Part shown: piece after piece, positions 34,172-42,070 of the stretch | How the letters are laid out: each line of letters starts with the position of its first letter | How positions within the stretch are numbered: the stretch's first letter is position 1 | Source: CAYPKW01 sp964411425 | GTDB lineage: Bacteria; Pseudomonadota; Alphaproteobacteria; Dongiales; Dongiaceae | Length of the DNA: 55,182 nt | Reading direction: 5' to 3' | Assembly (NCBI GenBank): GCA_964411425.1 | Contig: CAYPKW010000013.1 | Coordinates: 1-55,182, forward strand | Translations under genes and position numbers: made by a program | The notes under the pieces: generated by a model | The model's database searches: none | The model's input: only the letters and a program-made list of their open reading frames with translations | Told to the model about the DNA's origin: nothing

Positions 34172-35899
34172 TCAATGGGAATTTCGCGGTATGGCGGCGC
34201 CGCGCTTGCCCACGAGAAAGTCCATATCGCAGCCCCGGTCGGCCTGCAACACGTGGTCGATGTAGAGCTTCTGGTATCCGCCGGTCATGGCCGGCGCCGG
34301 CGACGCCCACTCCTGCCGCCGCCGCGCCAGCTCCGCGTCCGGCACTATCAGCGTCAGCCGTCGACCCTTGACGTCGAGCTCGATCTCGTCGCCATCCTCG
34401 ACCAGCGCCAGCGGCCCGCCCACCGCCGCCTCGGGTGCCGCGTGCAACACCACGGTCCCGTAAGCGGTGCCGCTCATGCGGGCATCGGAGATGCGCACCA
34501 TGTCGGTGACGCCCTTCTTGAGCAGCTTCGCCGGCAGGCCCATGTTGCCGACCTCCGCCATGCCGGGATAGCCGCGCGGCCCGCAGTTTTTCAGCACCAT
34601 GACCGAACTCGCGTCGATTGCGAGCGCTGGATCGACGATGCGCTGCTTGTAGTGCTCGATGGTCTCGAACGCCACGGCGCGGCCGCGATGCTGCATCAAA
34701 GCCGGCGTCGCCGCCGAGGGCTTCAGCACCGCCCCGTTCGGCACCAGGTTGCCGCGTAAGACCGCGATGCCGCCTTCCGCGGTGAGCGCCTTGTCGAGCG
34801 GGCGGATTACCTCGGGATCGTAGTTCCGGGATTCGGCGCAGTTCTGCCAAATGGTGCGGCCGTTGACGGTGAGCGCGTCCCGATGCAGCAGTCCCGCCTC
34901 GCCCAGCGCCCGCAGCACCACGGGCAGGCCGCCGGCGTAATAGAACTGCTCCATCAGGAACCGGCCCGACGGCATCAGGTCGACGATGGTGGGCACGGCG
35001 CGGCCGAGCCGGTCCCAATCGTCGAGCGTGAGCTCGACGCCGATGCGCCCGGCCAGCGCCAGCAGGTGAATGACCGCGTTGGTCGAGCCGCCGATGGCGG
35101 CGTTGACGCGAATGGCGTTCTCGAAGGCGGCGCGGGTCAGCACCTTCGACATGCGCAGGTCCTCGCGCACCATGTCGACGATGCGCCGGCCGGCCATCTG
35201 CGCCAACACGTAGCGGCGGGAGTCGACCGCCGGGACCGCCGCGTTCTCCGGCATGCCCATGCCCAGGGCCTCGACCATGCAGGCCATGGTCGAGGCGGTG
35301 CCCATGGTCATGCAGTGGCCCGCCGAGCGGCTCATGCAGGCTTCCACGTCGAGGAAGTCGGCGACGCTCATGCGCCCCGCCTTCACCTCCTCGCTGAACC
35401 GCCACACGTCGGTGCCCGAGCCGATTTCGCGCCCGCGATAGCGCCCGTTCAGCATCGGCCCGCCGGACACCGCGAGCGCCGGCACGTCGCAACTCGCCGC
35501 CCCCATCAGCAGCGAGGGCGTGGTCTTGTCGCAGCCCACCAGCAAGACCGCGCCGTCGATCGGATTGCCGCGGATCGACTCCTCGACGTCCATGCTGGCC
35601 AGGTTGCGGAACAGCATGGCCGTTGGCCGCAAGTTGGATTCGCCGAGCGACATCACCGGAAACTCGAGCGGCAGACCGCCGGCCTCGTACACCCCGCGCT
35701 TGACGTGCTCGGCGATCTTGCGGAAGTGCGCGTTGCAGGGCGTCAGCTCCGACCAGGTGTTGCAGATGCCAATCACCGGCCGCCCGTCGAACTGGTCGTG
35801 CGGCAGCCCCTGGTTCTTCATCCAGCTTCGATGCATCATGGCGTCCCGGCCCTCGCCGCCGAACCACGCCTGCGACCTCAGCTTGCGTCCGCCGCTCAT
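34172..35899 (-). CDS. IlvD/Edd-family aldonate dehydratase (arabonate/xylonate type)
   Basis: This 575-residue Fe-S dehydratase has GICNTWSELTPCNAHFR, LVGCDKTTPSLLMGAAS and SAGHCMTMGTASTMACMVEALGM, which supply the cluster Cys ligands. KNCGPRGYPGMAEVGNMGLP and ISDARMSGTAYGTVVLHAAPEA complete the active site. The TWSELTPCN and PMLNGRYRG forms are those of sugar-acid dehydratases (AraC/XylD) rather than the branched-chain enzyme IlvD. It is the first gene of the nine-gene operon and would turn an aldonate into its 2-keto-3-deoxy acid. Confidence 0.9.
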   Translation of the reverse strand: MSGGRKLRSQAWFGGEGRDAMMHRSWMKNQGLPHDQFDGRPVIGICNTWSELTPCNAHFRKIAEHVKRGVYEAGGLPLEFPVMSLGESNLRPTAMLFRNLASMDVEESIRGNPIDGAVLLVGCDKTTPSLLMGAASCDVPALAVSGGPMLNGRYRGREIGSGTDVWRFSEEVKAGRMSVADFLDVEACMSRSAGHCMTMGTASTMACMVEALGMGMPENAAVPAVDSRRYVLAQMAGRRIVDMVREDLRMSKVLTRAAFENAIRVNAAIGGSTNAVIHLLALAGRIGVELTLDDWDRLGRAVPTIVDLMPSGRFLMEQFYYAGGLPVVLRALGEAGLLHRDALTVNGRTIWQNCAESRNYDPEVIRPLDKALTAEGGIAVLRGNLVPNGAVLKPSAATPALMQHRGRAVAFETIEHYKQRIVDPALAIDASSVMVLKNCGPRGYPGMAEVGNMGLPAKLLKKGVTDMVRISDARMSGTAYGTVVLHAAPEAAVGGPLALVEDGDEIELDVKGRRLTLIVPDAELARRRQEWASPAPAMTGGYQKLYIDHVLQADRGCDMDFLVGKRGAAIPRNSH

Positions 35900-36205
35900 C
35901 GTCGCCGCCCGTCATGTCCGTGGGTCGCCAACGCGCTCAATCGACATTCCCCAAATGAACCTCGGTTCCGAGCGTCAGAGTAGCCATCCGGGCTCCCTGC
36001 GACAATCTGAAACACGGTGAAGGCGGCCTGTCGCTGCCATGACCTTCGAACATGGCCCTCCCGGACTTGGGATTCCCCAGATAATGCTTGTCCAGGCATC
36101 CCGGACGAGGCATCATTGCTCTCGGCACCGGGTTTCGCGCCGCCCATCAGGGAAAGCTCGGCTCAATGCCGTCTGGCGCGACCCAGGGTACCGAGGGAGG
36201 ACCAC
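35900..36205. other. Intergenic control region between divergent operons
   Basis: These 306 bp lie between the dehydratase start and the family-5 binding-protein start and must hold both promoters. Frames run through it but carry no family signal. I could not identify a clear operator, and no regulator gene for the operon is in the window. Confidence 0.4.
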
Positions 36206-37726
36206 ATGGGCAGGTATTTGACCGGCGCCGCAATCGCGGCGCTGTCGTTGGCCGCCGGGATCGCCGGCGGTCCGGCGCGCGCCGCCGAAGATTGCGTGCG
36301 GGTCGTAGGCACCGATTGGAACGCCGCGACGATGACGGGCGATCCGGCCGTCTTGCTCTCGTTGTCCGACGTGTATCACGCACGCATGGTTTTCGAACCC
36401 TTCATCGACGCCGACGACGCCATGCAGCCGGTCCCCGTGCTCGCGGAATCGTGGGAGTCGAATGCGGACGGCACGGAGTGGACCTTCCGCGTGCGTCAGG
36501 GCGTGACGTTCCACGACGGCACGCCGTTGACCGCCGACGACGTAGTCTACAGCTTCCGGCGCCTCCTCGATCCGGCCACGGCGTCGCCCGCCGCGGGCGA
36601 GATCACCGGCATCAAGCCGGAGAACTTCCAGGCGGTCGACGAGCACACCGTCAAGGTCACGCTTGAATCGCCGATCGTCGAGCTGTCGTCGGTGCTCGCC
36701 AGCAAGCACGGCATGGTGGTGAAGAAAGGCGCCACGACGGAGGAAATACGCTTTCATCCCGTCGGCACTGGACCGTTTACCCTCGCCGAGCTGACACCGG
36801 AGCAGGTGAGGCGGGTATTCCACCGCAATCCAAACTACTGGCGCGCGGGCCTGCCGAAATCGGCCTGCATCGAGCTGTCCGCCGTCAGCGAGCCCGTCTC
36901 GCGCGTCGCGGCGATCCTCTCGGGCGAGGCGGATGTCGTTACGGTCATCGATCCCTCGACGATAACCACGCTCAAGGAGAACCCGGACATCACGCTCACC
37001 ACGGCCAAGGGCGGTTCGGCCCTGACCATGGGCATGTTCATCGACACCCCGCCGTTCACCGACGTACGGGTGCGCCAGGCGATGAAGCTCGTCATCGATC
37101 GCGAGGCCATGGTCCAGACGGCGCTCCTCGGATTCGGCATTCCGGGCAACGACAACCCGATCCTGCCGAACTCGCCCGACGCCTACCGCAGCGACATCAT
37201 CCCTCGCGACGTGACGAAGGCGAAGCAACTCCTCGCCGAGGCCGGCTACCCCGACGGCATCACGGTCGACCTGCATACCACCGAACTGTACCCCGGCTCG
37301 ATGCCGATGGTGCAGGCGTATCAACAGATGGCGGCCGAGGCCGGCATTACCGTGAACCTCGTCGTCGGGCCGGCGGCGGAGTATTGGGACACAATCTGGC
37401 TCAAGAAGCCGTTCGCCATCTCCACCTGGGGCATGCGGCCGACGCCGATCGCGCTCGCCGTGGCCTATCGGAAGGGCGCGGAATGGAACGAAACCCACTT
37501 CTTCCGCGACGACTACGACGCCCTGCTCGACGAGGCGGCGGGCACACTGGATGCATCGGCGCGGCGCAAGCTCTACCAGCAGGCGCAGCGGATGATCGCC
37601 GAGGAGGGCGGCGTGATAATCCCGATCTTCAGCGCCACCGTCGCGGCCTTGCGCAAGGGATGCACGGGCTATACGCCCTCGGCCGACCACAATCGGCCGA
37701 ACTTCAAAGACATCGCCTGCGAGTAG
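36206..37726 (+). CDS. ABC transporter family-5 substrate-binding protein (DppA/OppA type)
   Basis: The 506-residue precursor begins with a signal peptide (LTGAAIAALSLAAGIAGGPARA). It has the family-5 signatures WTFRVRQGVTFHDGTPLTADDVVYSFRRLLDP, VGTGPFTL, DVRVRQAMKLVIDREAMVQ and LLAEAGYPDGI. Such proteins deliver peptides, nickel or glycosides to Dpp/Opp importers. No matching permease or ATPase follows; a tRNA and an integrated element begin 177 bp downstream, so the rest of the operon is missing or displaced. I start at 36206 because GAGGGAGG lies upstream. Confidence 0.92.
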   Translation: MGRYLTGAAIAALSLAAGIAGGPARAAEDCVRVVGTDWNAATMTGDPAVLLSLSDVYHARMVFEPFIDADDAMQPVPVLAESWESNADGTEWTFRVRQGVTFHDGTPLTADDVVYSFRRLLDPATASPAAGEITGIKPENFQAVDEHTVKVTLESPIVELSSVLASKHGMVVKKGATTEEIRFHPVGTGPFTLAELTPEQVRRVFHRNPNYWRAGLPKSACIELSAVSEPVSRVAAILSGEADVVTVIDPSTITTLKENPDITLTTAKGGSALTMGMFIDTPPFTDVRVRQAMKLVIDREAMVQTALLGFGIPGNDNPILPNSPDAYRSDIIPRDVTKAKQLLAEAGYPDGITVDLHTTELYPGSMPMVQAYQQMAAEAGITVNLVVGPAAEYWDTIWLKKPFAISTWGMRPTPIALAVAYRKGAEWNETHFFRDDYDALLDEAAGTLDASARRKLYQQAQRMIAEEGGVIIPIFSATVAALRKGCTGYTPSADHNRPNFKDIACE

Positions 37727-37854
37727 GGGGCGGCTGGCCGTCCGCAGTCACGGATCACGGTTCGAGCGCCGTCGCTTGGGAGCGTAGCGCCGAGTGAGGG
37801 CGCTCGGTCGCAGACCGGTGAGATTGTCGAGGGTTCTGCAGGAGTTTCTGGTTT

Positions 37855-37873
37855 CTATTGTCTCGTTAACCCT
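37855..37873. repeat. 19-bp direct repeat, copy 2
   Basis: Identical to 26477-26495, and 30 bp upstream of tRNA-Thr. The bases on either side of the two copies differ. Confidence 0.7.
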
Positions 37874-37903
37874 GTGTATGGCAACGTTCGGCCCCTAATC
37901 CGG

Positions 37904-37978
37904 GCCGCCGTAGTTCAGTGGTAGAGCACGCCCTTGGTAAGGGCGGGGCCGGCAGTTCAATCCTGCCCGGCGGCACCA
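37904..37978 (+). tRNA. tRNA-Thr(GGT)
   Basis: A complete cloverleaf can be drawn: acceptor GCCGCCG/CGGCGGC, D arm GTTC/GAGC, anticodon stem CGCCC/GGGCG with loop TTGGTAA (anticodon GGT), T arm GGCAG-TTCAATC-CTGCC, discriminator A and an encoded CCA. An integrase gene starts 97 bp downstream on the same strand, the usual layout when a tRNA 3' end is the attachment site. Confidence 0.95.
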
Positions 37979-38031
37979 TCTCCTGCCCGCAGCAATCCAA
38001 GATCGGCGCCGTGGTCGGGGCGCCCGCCTTG

Positions 38032-38058
38032 GGGAATCATCGCCGCGCGATGATTCCC
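38032..38058 (+). promoter_or_regulatory. Perfect 12-bp hairpin in the integrase leader
   Basis: GGGAATCATCGC and GCGATGATTCCC form a perfect 12-bp inverted repeat around CGC, directly before the AAGGGAGG ribosome binding site of the integrase. No T-run follows, so a simple terminator is unlikely. It could be an operator, a recombinase or excisionase site, or an RNA hairpin that limits int translation. Confidence 0.6.
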
Positions 38059-38074
38059 TTAAGGGAGGCGAGCG

Positions 38075-39250
38075 GTGTCGTTGTATCGGCGCGGGCATGT
38101 ATGGTGGGTCTGCTTCTATTTCGACCGGGCACGGCACCGTTACTCCACCGAGCAGACGCACAAGGGCAAGGCGCTGGCCGTCGCCAGCCGCATCCGCAAC
38201 GGATTCCTGGCGCAGAGGAAGGCGGTCGAACACCCGCCCGGGCGCTCCGGCGGGCGCCGCGCGAGGCCGATGGTCCTCGGCGAGGCGGTGGATCGGTACG
38301 TCGAGACGGTCATGCTGACCAAGCGCCGCCGACCCGACGGGACGATCACGGGCTCGGTCGCCAACGAGCTGTATCGCCTTGAGCGGCTGGTCGGCTATTT
38401 CGGCTGCAACGCCTCGCTGAGGCACACCGCGAAATGGGCGACGGTCGCCGAGTTCAACCATTGGCTGCTCCGGCAGATGACGCCCGAGAGCGCCAACCGC
38501 CTGCTCTCGCTTCTCCGCGCCGTTCTCAACAAGGCTTACGCGTGGGGTGAGCTCGAGACGCCCCCGTACATCCGGTTGAACCGGACCAGGCCGTTCAAGA
38601 ACCGTTACCTCGCCCCGGAGGAAGAGACACGTCTGATCCGCGCCTGCTCGCCGCTGCTCCGGGACTTCGTCGTGTTCATGCTCGACACCGGAGCCCGGCT
38701 CAACGAGGCGCTCTCCCTCACCTGGCGGGACGCTGACTTGAGGCGGAGGCCTCGCGCCGTGGTCCACTTCACCAAGACGAAGAATGGCGAGACCCGCTCC
38801 GTGCCGCTTCCGAAGCGGGTCACGGCCGTGCTCCGGCGCCTGGGGGCGACCGCCGGAGGCCTCGACAGCCTCGTCTTCTCCGAACCGGCGCGAAAGACGA
38901 TCTACACGAAATATGGCGCGCTGTTCTGCCGACGGGGCGAGCGCATTCCGATTTCGAACTATCAGCTCCTGTGGCGTCCGGTTCGCCGGGCCACCGGATT
39001 GGCGGACGTGAGGATGCACGATCTACGGCACACCTATGCCGCCAAGCTCGTGCGGGCGGGCGTCCCCCTCATCGAGGTCGCGAAGCTGCTAGGCCACCGC
39101 CAGATCGAAATGACCATGCGGTATGCCTACCTTGCCGTCGAGGAGCTGGACCGGGCCGTGGCCGTGCTCGACCGGGAGGTTCGCCCGGCCTGTCGGAGCC
39201 CGAGCCGACGCCGGCGAGCCCGCAAGAGGCATCGCCGTGTCACACCATGA
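38075..39250 (+). CDS. int: Tyrosine recombinase (integrase) at tRNA-Thr
   Basis: The 391-residue protein has an N-terminal arm-binding region, a core-binding domain (about 65-165) and the catalytic domain. It shows Arg in LDTGARLNEALSLTWRD, Lys in KTKNGETRSVPL, His-x-x-Arg in HDLRHTYAAKLV, His in LLGHRQIEMT and Tyr in MRYAYL. The start is GTG at 38075 with GGGAGG upstream. It belongs to a different subfamily from the integrase at 25026. It probably integrated the element that follows into tRNA-Thr. The C-terminal tail is Arg-rich. Confidence 0.93.
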   Translation: MSLYRRGHVWWVCFYFDRARHRYSTEQTHKGKALAVASRIRNGFLAQRKAVEHPPGRSGGRRARPMVLGEAVDRYVETVMLTKRRRPDGTITGSVANELYRLERLVGYFGCNASLRHTAKWATVAEFNHWLLRQMTPESANRLLSLLRAVLNKAYAWGELETPPYIRLNRTRPFKNRYLAPEEETRLIRACSPLLRDFVVFMLDTGARLNEALSLTWRDADLRRRPRAVVHFTKTKNGETRSVPLPKRVTAVLRRLGATAGGLDSLVFSEPARKTIYTKYGALFCRRGERIPISNYQLLWRPVRRATGLADVRMHDLRHTYAAKLVRAGVPLIEVAKLLGHRQIEMTMRYAYLAVEELDRAVAVLDREVRPACRSPSRRRRARKRHRRVTP

Positions 39251-39287
39251 TACGTTGCCGCGTTCGGGATCGTGCTGCTCTCGAAAT

Positions 39288-39491
39288 ACCTACGGCTCGA
39301 CGCTTGCCATGCGCGGCGTGCCCCTCCCCGTCATCGCCCGGCAACTAGGCCATGCCGACACGCGCATGACGGAACGGCACTATGCCCACCTGGCGCCGTC
39401 CTACATCGCCGACGCCATCCGAGCCGGGCTCCCCAGGCTGGGCATCGTCGAGAGCGGCAATGTCGAGCCACTGAAGCCGCGCAAGGGCTGA
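39288..39491 (+). pseudogene. C-terminal relic of a second integrase
   Basis: The frame reads YGSTLAMRGVPLPVIARQLGH, then TERHYAHLAPSYIADAIRAGL, GIVESGNVEPLKPRKG and stop. It matches the last 65 codons of the integrase at 25026-26339 almost residue for residue, including the catalytic His and Tyr. The upstream catalytic domain is missing. It starts just downstream of the intact integrase and shows that a relative of the tRNA-Glu integrase once lay here too. Confidence 0.85.
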
Positions 39492-39611
39492 AGTCCGCGC
39501 CGACTCGCGTTAGGCTAGAGTTGGCGCGGCTAGGCTGATCCCCGAAACCCCGGCACTGCACCGGCTGCCGCGTTTCTCCCCCATGGTGGGCGTAACGAAC
39601 TGAGGTGCGAG

Positions 39612-40322
39612 ATGCCACGAAAGATCCGTCCACGCACAGAGTGGCGACCCAAAGATATTCGTGATGCTCCCTCCATTGTGCTGACCGACGAACAGAAACA
39701 GGCAATCTTGGACCCTCTACCCGCATTGCGGGGCACGGACGTAGCTTCCCGTGACAATGCGTTTGCCGCGATCGAGGAATGTCTCCGGCTCTATTACCTT
39801 CATCGCACCAATCTGCAAGGCGCACCTAAGCCTAGAGAGATATCGGCAGCTCTGGGGCAGGTCCAGGAGGCGGCGGGCGCACTGGAAGCGGCTATCAACG
39901 CGCTTGACCCGATTTCCCTTCAACACCTGGTGAATGTTGCTGGGTGGGACGAGTTTCACACAGACAAGTCGCCGCTGAACGAGACCCCTTTTCCTGATGT
40001 CGACACGCGCGGCCGTCAGCGGCTCGCTCTGCTCTCAGAGGCAGCGCGGCAGTGCCAAGGCTGGGCAGAGAAAGTTCGCGTCGAATTGGCTCCCGGAAAG
40101 TCCGGCCCAACGAGTAACACTGCGCTCAACCGGCTGGCGAAGCAGTTGGCTCGAATTTATGCCGCTCATGCCAGCGTGCGCCCGAAACATTCCTACAAGT
40201 CGAGTTGGGCGCCGTTTCTCAAGGCTGTCATTGAGACCATCCAACCATCGCCCGGTCCCGGTCAACTTGAGGTTGCGAATCGTCTCGCCGTAGGTGAGCT
40301 GAGGCAAAATCTAATCAAGTAG
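39612..40322 (+). CDS. Hypothetical protein of the integrated element
   Basis: This 236-residue soluble protein is not one I recognise. It starts with a basic segment (MPRKIRPRTEWRPKDI), followed by mainly helical sequence and no membrane segment. Composition is less GC-rich than the chromosomal genes, consistent with the element. GAGGTGCGAG lies upstream of the ATG. It follows the integrase relic and precedes the excisionase-like gene. Confidence 0.6.
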   Translation: MPRKIRPRTEWRPKDIRDAPSIVLTDEQKQAILDPLPALRGTDVASRDNAFAAIEECLRLYYLHRTNLQGAPKPREISAALGQVQEAAGALEAAINALDPISLQHLVNVAGWDEFHTDKSPLNETPFPDVDTRGRQRLALLSEAARQCQGWAEKVRVELAPGKSGPTSNTALNRLAKQLARIYAAHASVRPKHSYKSSWAPFLKAVIETIQPSPGPGQLEVANRLAVGELRQNLIK

Positions 40323-40461
40323 TGAGGAATTCGGTCCCTCTAGGGGATCGAACTCTGCATATGAATTGTCTTGTATCATGGGGGAACGTAGGCAATTGAC
40401 CTTACTCAGTCCCAAACGCACTTGGTTACCAAGGGCCGTATGCACTCGGAGGACTGAGCCA

Positions 40462-40656
40462 ATGAAGCAGCGCAGCAGCAAGAGCATCCACAAGTTTGGC
40501 AAGGACCACGATCTGGGCCGCTCCACAATCTACAGGTTGATATCGACCGGACAGCTCACGGCTAAGAAGGTCGGAAAGCGGACCATCATAACGGACGACG
40601 ACGAGGCCGACTGGTTGCGCCGGCTCGAAACCTTCAGGCCGAAAGTCGCGCTCTAA
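40462..40656 (+). CDS. Excisionase / AlpA-like HTH protein
   Basis: The 64-residue protein contains a winged HTH of the MerR/excisionase type: FGKDHDLGRSTIYRLISTGQ, then LTAKKVGKRTIITDDDEADW. Proteins like this direct excision or switch on int in phages and satellites (Xis, AlpA). I choose the ATG at 40462 because CGGAGGA precedes it; an open frame continues upstream to 40366 without support. Its stop overlaps the next small ORF. Confidence 0.75.
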   Translation: MKQRSSKSIHKFGKDHDLGRSTIYRLISTGQLTAKKVGKRTIITDDDEADWLRRLETFRPKVAL

Positions 40657-40769
40657 TGAGCGTCAAGATGCGGCCTCCCGGCGCAGTGGCGGCGGCCCTG
40701 ACCTTCCTTCATGCACTGCCAGAGTTTCACCCTGTGCCGCCGTCGAGCGCGCGTGAGCACCCTGGCTAA
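40656..40769 (+). CDS. Small overlapping ORF, 37 codons
   Basis: An ATG overlaps the preceding TAA (TAATG), and the frame MSVKMRPPGAVAAALTF runs to a TAA at 40767, inside the start of the winged-helix gene. Translational coupling on both sides is the only support. No family is recognised. Confidence 0.3.
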   Translation: MSVKMRPPGAVAAALTFLHALPEFHPVPPSSAREHPG

Positions 40770-41253
40770 ACGCCGCCGCAAGGCCGACGCCACCGGCCGG
40801 AGCGGCGGCGATAGCAAGCACGTCCGACTGCACCGATGGCTCTTGAAATCCGCTGCATGGCGGAGCTTGAGCCTCGCGGCGCGATGTCTGCTCATCGAGC
40901 TCTATGATCTGTTCAATGGCGAGAACAACGGCGAGATTTTCCTTAGCGTGCGGCAAGCGGCCCTTCGGATCGACACCGGCAAGGACCGCGCACATGCGGC
41001 CTTCCGGGAGTTGGCAGATCGCGGCTTCATACGGCCTCACCAGCGCGGCAGTTTCAATTACAAGGCACGGCACGCGACGCAGTGGGTGCTGACCGAGTTC
41101 TCGTTTGCGGGCCAACTGCCGACCAAGGACTTCATGCGCTGGACGGCGCCCGAAATCCAAAAGCCGGTCCCTGTGGTAGGGACCAACGGTCCCCGCAGCA
41201 AGGACAGCGACCGGCCGAATGATGCCCCACGGTCCGTGTGGCGAGGACCGTGA
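40753..41253 (+). CDS. Replication-type winged-helix protein
   Basis: The 166-residue protein (GTG start at 40753; an ATG at 40711 is in frame) has a basic N-terminus and then HRWLLKSAAWRSLSLAARCLL, GENNGEIFLSVRQAALRI, KDRAHAAFRELADRGFI and an FNYKARHATQWVLTE wing. This pattern is common in alphaproteobacterial islands and plasmids for helix-turn-helix replication proteins. The last 30 codons coincide with iteron-like DNA repeats, which fits an initiator next to its own origin. The role as initiator is inference. Confidence 0.65.
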   Translation: MSTLAKRRRKADATGRSGGDSKHVRLHRWLLKSAAWRSLSLAARCLLIELYDLFNGENNGEIFLSVRQAALRIDTGKDRAHAAFRELADRGFIRPHQRGSFNYKARHATQWVLTEFSFAGQLPTKDFMRWTAPEIQKPVPVVGTNGPRSKDSDRPNDAPRSVWRGP

Positions 41254-41296
41254 GGACGAAACCTGGCTATCTCACGGTCCCTGTAGCAAGGACACA
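41164..41296 (+). repeat. Iteron-like repeats overlapping the winged-helix gene 3' end
   Basis: Four copies of a unit like GGTCCCTGTAGCAAGGAC start at 41166, 41188, 41231 and 41276. The steps are 22, 43 and 45 bp, close to multiples of two helical turns. Copy 1 is a full dyad (GGTCCC...GGGACC). The array spans the end of the winged-helix gene and the following leader. It looks like a set of initiator-binding sites. Confidence 0.6.
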
Positions 41297-41948
41297 GATA
41301 GTTAAACCACGGGGGGTGGGGCCAATCACCGCACTACAAGCCCTCTTCACGCGGGCAATGATCCAATCTGTAGCCATTGAGGCCCAGGCCGGCCAGGGCA
41401 TCGAGCCGCGGGTCCGCTGTCGGGCCGTGAGCGAGGTCCGCGGTCTCGACCGCACCAGACCCTATGGTGTCGTCTACTACGACCCCTGGGTCCGTCGCGA
41501 GCAGGATAACCTGCGCTTTGACTCACAGAGCCTTGAGATACCGGCCGAGTCCGTGCCTCCCGACCCGCCTGCGCCAGTACCCATTACGACACGCAGCCCA
41601 TCGCCAGCGGCCGCGGGAATGCGCCGGACCAGGGAGCGACGGCCCGGGGCGCGGGATGCATCCCATAAAATGCCGTCCATGATGCGGCATGTATTTTCAT
41701 CGCGGCGCCTGGACGTGGGATCGGTCCCTCAAGTCCGGCGCCGACGCGGGATCCATCCCCTACGCCGCTCCACCACCAGGGACGCCACCAATTATAGCGA
41801 CAGCGTGCTCGTCTTGCCGGACGGAGCCGAAGTCCATGCCGGCGAAGGCTGGGCTTGCCTGGAAGAGTACGGGTGGCGCTGGTGCCAGGCGGCGGCCGAC
41901 GGGCTGGCGGCGCTGGGCATCGAGGCGCCGCGAGGTCGGGAACCGTGA
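41238..41948 (+). CDS. Open frame of uncertain coding status
   Basis: A 236-codon frame overlaps the end of the winged-helix gene. Only its last part (NYSDSVLVLPDGAEVHAGEGW and on) reads like a natural protein; the middle is Arg/Pro-rich. An alternative start in another frame at 41689 (MYFHRGAWTWDRSLKSG) also looks natural, so a frameshifted gene ending at 41948 is possible. No function can be suggested. Confidence 0.25.
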   Translation: MARTVRTKPGYLTVPVARTQIVKPRGVGPITALQALFTRAMIQSVAIEAQAGQGIEPRVRCRAVSEVRGLDRTRPYGVVYYDPWVRREQDNLRFDSQSLEIPAESVPPDPPAPVPITTRSPSPAAAGMRRTRERRPGARDASHKMPSMMRHVFSSRRLDVGSVPQVRRRRGIHPLRRSTTRDATNYSDSVLVLPDGAEVHAGEGWACLEEYGWRWCQAAADGLAALGIEAPRGREP

Positions 41949-42070
41949 TCCCTCCCGCCGTCACGCGCGCCGTCGTCGCCGAGGGAGCAGTCGCCCTGGT
42001 CCCCCGGGGCAACTCGACGGCAGGGGCGCGCCGATTCCCAAACCCACGCGCCCCTGCTACTATCCCCACC

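Noticed and set aside
33150..35915. A 921-codon minus frame upstream of and including the GguC-like gene
   Set aside because: Everything before 34148 is the shadow of the dehydratase gene; codon pattern and family signal support the separate genes at 33150-34148 and 34172-35899.
37855..37978. The 19-bp repeat as the att core of the tRNA-Thr integrase
   Set aside because: Integrases of this kind use the tRNA 3' end, whereas the repeat lies upstream of the tRNA and is not part of it.
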